A stretch of DNA of 64,000 bases from Bacteroidia bacterium. Its GTDB lineage: Bacteria; Bacteroidota; Bacteroidia; J057. A program made the position numbers and the translations under genes. Positions 63,509 through 64,000 of the stretch are shown piece by piece (position 1 is the stretch's first letter; every line of letters begins with the position of its first letter). The notes under the pieces were generated by a model, which worked only from the letters and a program-made list of their open reading frames with translations, was not told the origin of the DNA and made no database searches. The stretch is from positions 124,001-188,000 of the forward strand of contig JALEFZ010000006.1 of NCBI GenBank assembly GCA_022760475.1. The letters run 5' to 3'.

Positions 63509-64000
63509 CTACACCTCCATATATTCCCAGGCAGTTTTATACGCCTCAAGTCCCTCTACATAGTTCAAAAAGTCCTCGTAGAATGGGTGATTCCCCAAAG
63601 TTGCTGAATCTCCAACCAGCACCAGCTTCTTCTTTGCCCTCGTAAGGGCTACGTTCATTCGACGGATGTCTTGAAGAAATCCTATTTCGCCTTTCTGGTT
63701 AGATCGCACCAGGCTAATGTAAATCACATCCCTTTCCTGTCCTTGAAAACCGTCTACGGTATTGACTGTGATGCGCTTTGAATATTGATGCAGCATCGGG
63801 ATCTGATCCAATTGGGCTTTGATGATTTTTACCTGCTCTTTGTAAGGTGCTATGATACCAATTTTGAATTCATCTTCAAATACCTCTGGACATTCCTTTT
63901 CAATCTGGTTGCACATCAAGGCAAGGTGCTTTAGAATCAAATTGGCCTCATCGGGATTGCCAGTTGAAAGGGTCTCTGGATTTTTTTTCTCATCAAAACC
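63509..64000 (-). CDS. Superfamily 1 DNA/RNA helicase, partial (5' part outside window)
   Basis: The C-terminal 163 residues of an SF1 (IGHMBP2/UPF1/Dna2-type) helicase. The frame is open to the window edge. Motif V is VNTVDGFQGQERDVIYISL, and motif VI is RRMNVALTRAKKKLVLVGD, which contacts ATP and single-stranded nucleic acid. The chain ends KTAWEYMEV. The first Met-like codon in this part (TTG at 63940) is internal and should not be taken as the start. No partner genes are visible. Confidence 0.93.
   Translation of the reverse strand, partial: GFDEKKNPETLSTGNPDEANLILKHLALMCNQIEKECPEVFEDEFKIGIIAPYKEQVKIIKAQLDQIPMLHQYSKRITVNTVDGFQGQERDVIYISLVRSNQKGEIGFLQDIRRMNVALTRAKKKLVLVGDSATLGNHPFYEDFLNYVEGLEAYKTAWEYMEV

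Noticed and set aside
1..64000. tRNA, rRNA, CRISPR array, insertion sequence or prophage
   Set aside because: None was recognised in any intergenic region; repeats found are short palindromes without transposase or spacer structure.

Overview
The window looks like a chromosomal segment of a Bacteroidota bacterium, most likely of the Cytophagales type. The signs are proteins ending in type IX secretion (T9SS) sorting domains, -7 boxes of the Bacteroidota form TAnnTTTG, mostly no clear Shine-Dalgarno sequences, a long-form IspH, an SHNLRAP-type sensor kinase, a GH3/serine-hydrolase fusion, and many secreted hydrolases and small beta-barrel outer-membrane proteins. No tRNA, rRNA, CRISPR array, transposase or phage gene was seen.

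Layout. (1) 1-9643, all minus strand: a RavA-like MoxR ATPase, a ViaA-like VWA protein, an EamA transporter, a four-PAS histidine kinase, then nuoK-nuoL-nuoM (nuoM cut by the window edge). (2) 9786-13090, plus: purC, the Uup-type ABC-F ATPase and a small membrane protein. (3) 13136-19299: a conserved hypothetical, ispH, then a minus-strand group of penicillin acylase plus small membrane protein, and an IscA-type protein coupled to an OmpA-family protein. (4) 19751-29855: parE with its own terminator and no parC beside it, a degenerate GH3 domain fused to a class C beta-lactamase-like hydrolase, a secreted unknown, a GH30 glycosidase, a TIGR01777 epimerase, a class V aminotransferase and a COQ7-like protein. 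(5) 30062-36779: a 1,358-residue secreted amidase with CUB, FN3 and duplicated jelly-roll domains, a GT2 glycosyltransferase with no conventional start codon, and a secreted unknown. (6) 36804-46502: a YkoF-like protein, a UVR-motif protein, a DPP-IV peptidase, a secreted unknown flanked by palindromes, an M23 peptidase with a T9SS signal, ndk, nrnA, an outer-membrane protein and lipA. (7) 46741-57917: a T9SS-exported BNR/sortilin-type protein, SixA, a lipoprotein, an M20 amidohydrolase, a hybrid histidine kinase, an alpha-oxoamine synthase, a helical unknown and a tiny protein that is almost only a T9SS sorting fold. (8) 58406-64000: a MOSC protein, an outer-membrane protein with an Sm-like N-terminus, GH2 beta-galactosidase, another outer-membrane barrel, and the C-terminus of a superfamily 1 helicase.

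How it fits together: most genes are housekeeping (complex I, purine, isoprenoid and lipoate synthesis, Fe-S assembly, topoisomerase IV, nucleotide turnover) mixed with an envelope and secretion programme for degrading glycans, peptides and peptidoglycan. Genes are mainly in short operons ending in clear hairpin terminators. The points most worth a second look are the rare-start glycosyltransferase, the apparently inactive GH3 domain, the stand-alone T9SS sorting domain, the RavA/ViaA pair close to nuoKLM, a minus-strand terminator with no gene in front of it (possible small RNA), and a family of CCTGTCAGG/CCTGACAGG palindromes.
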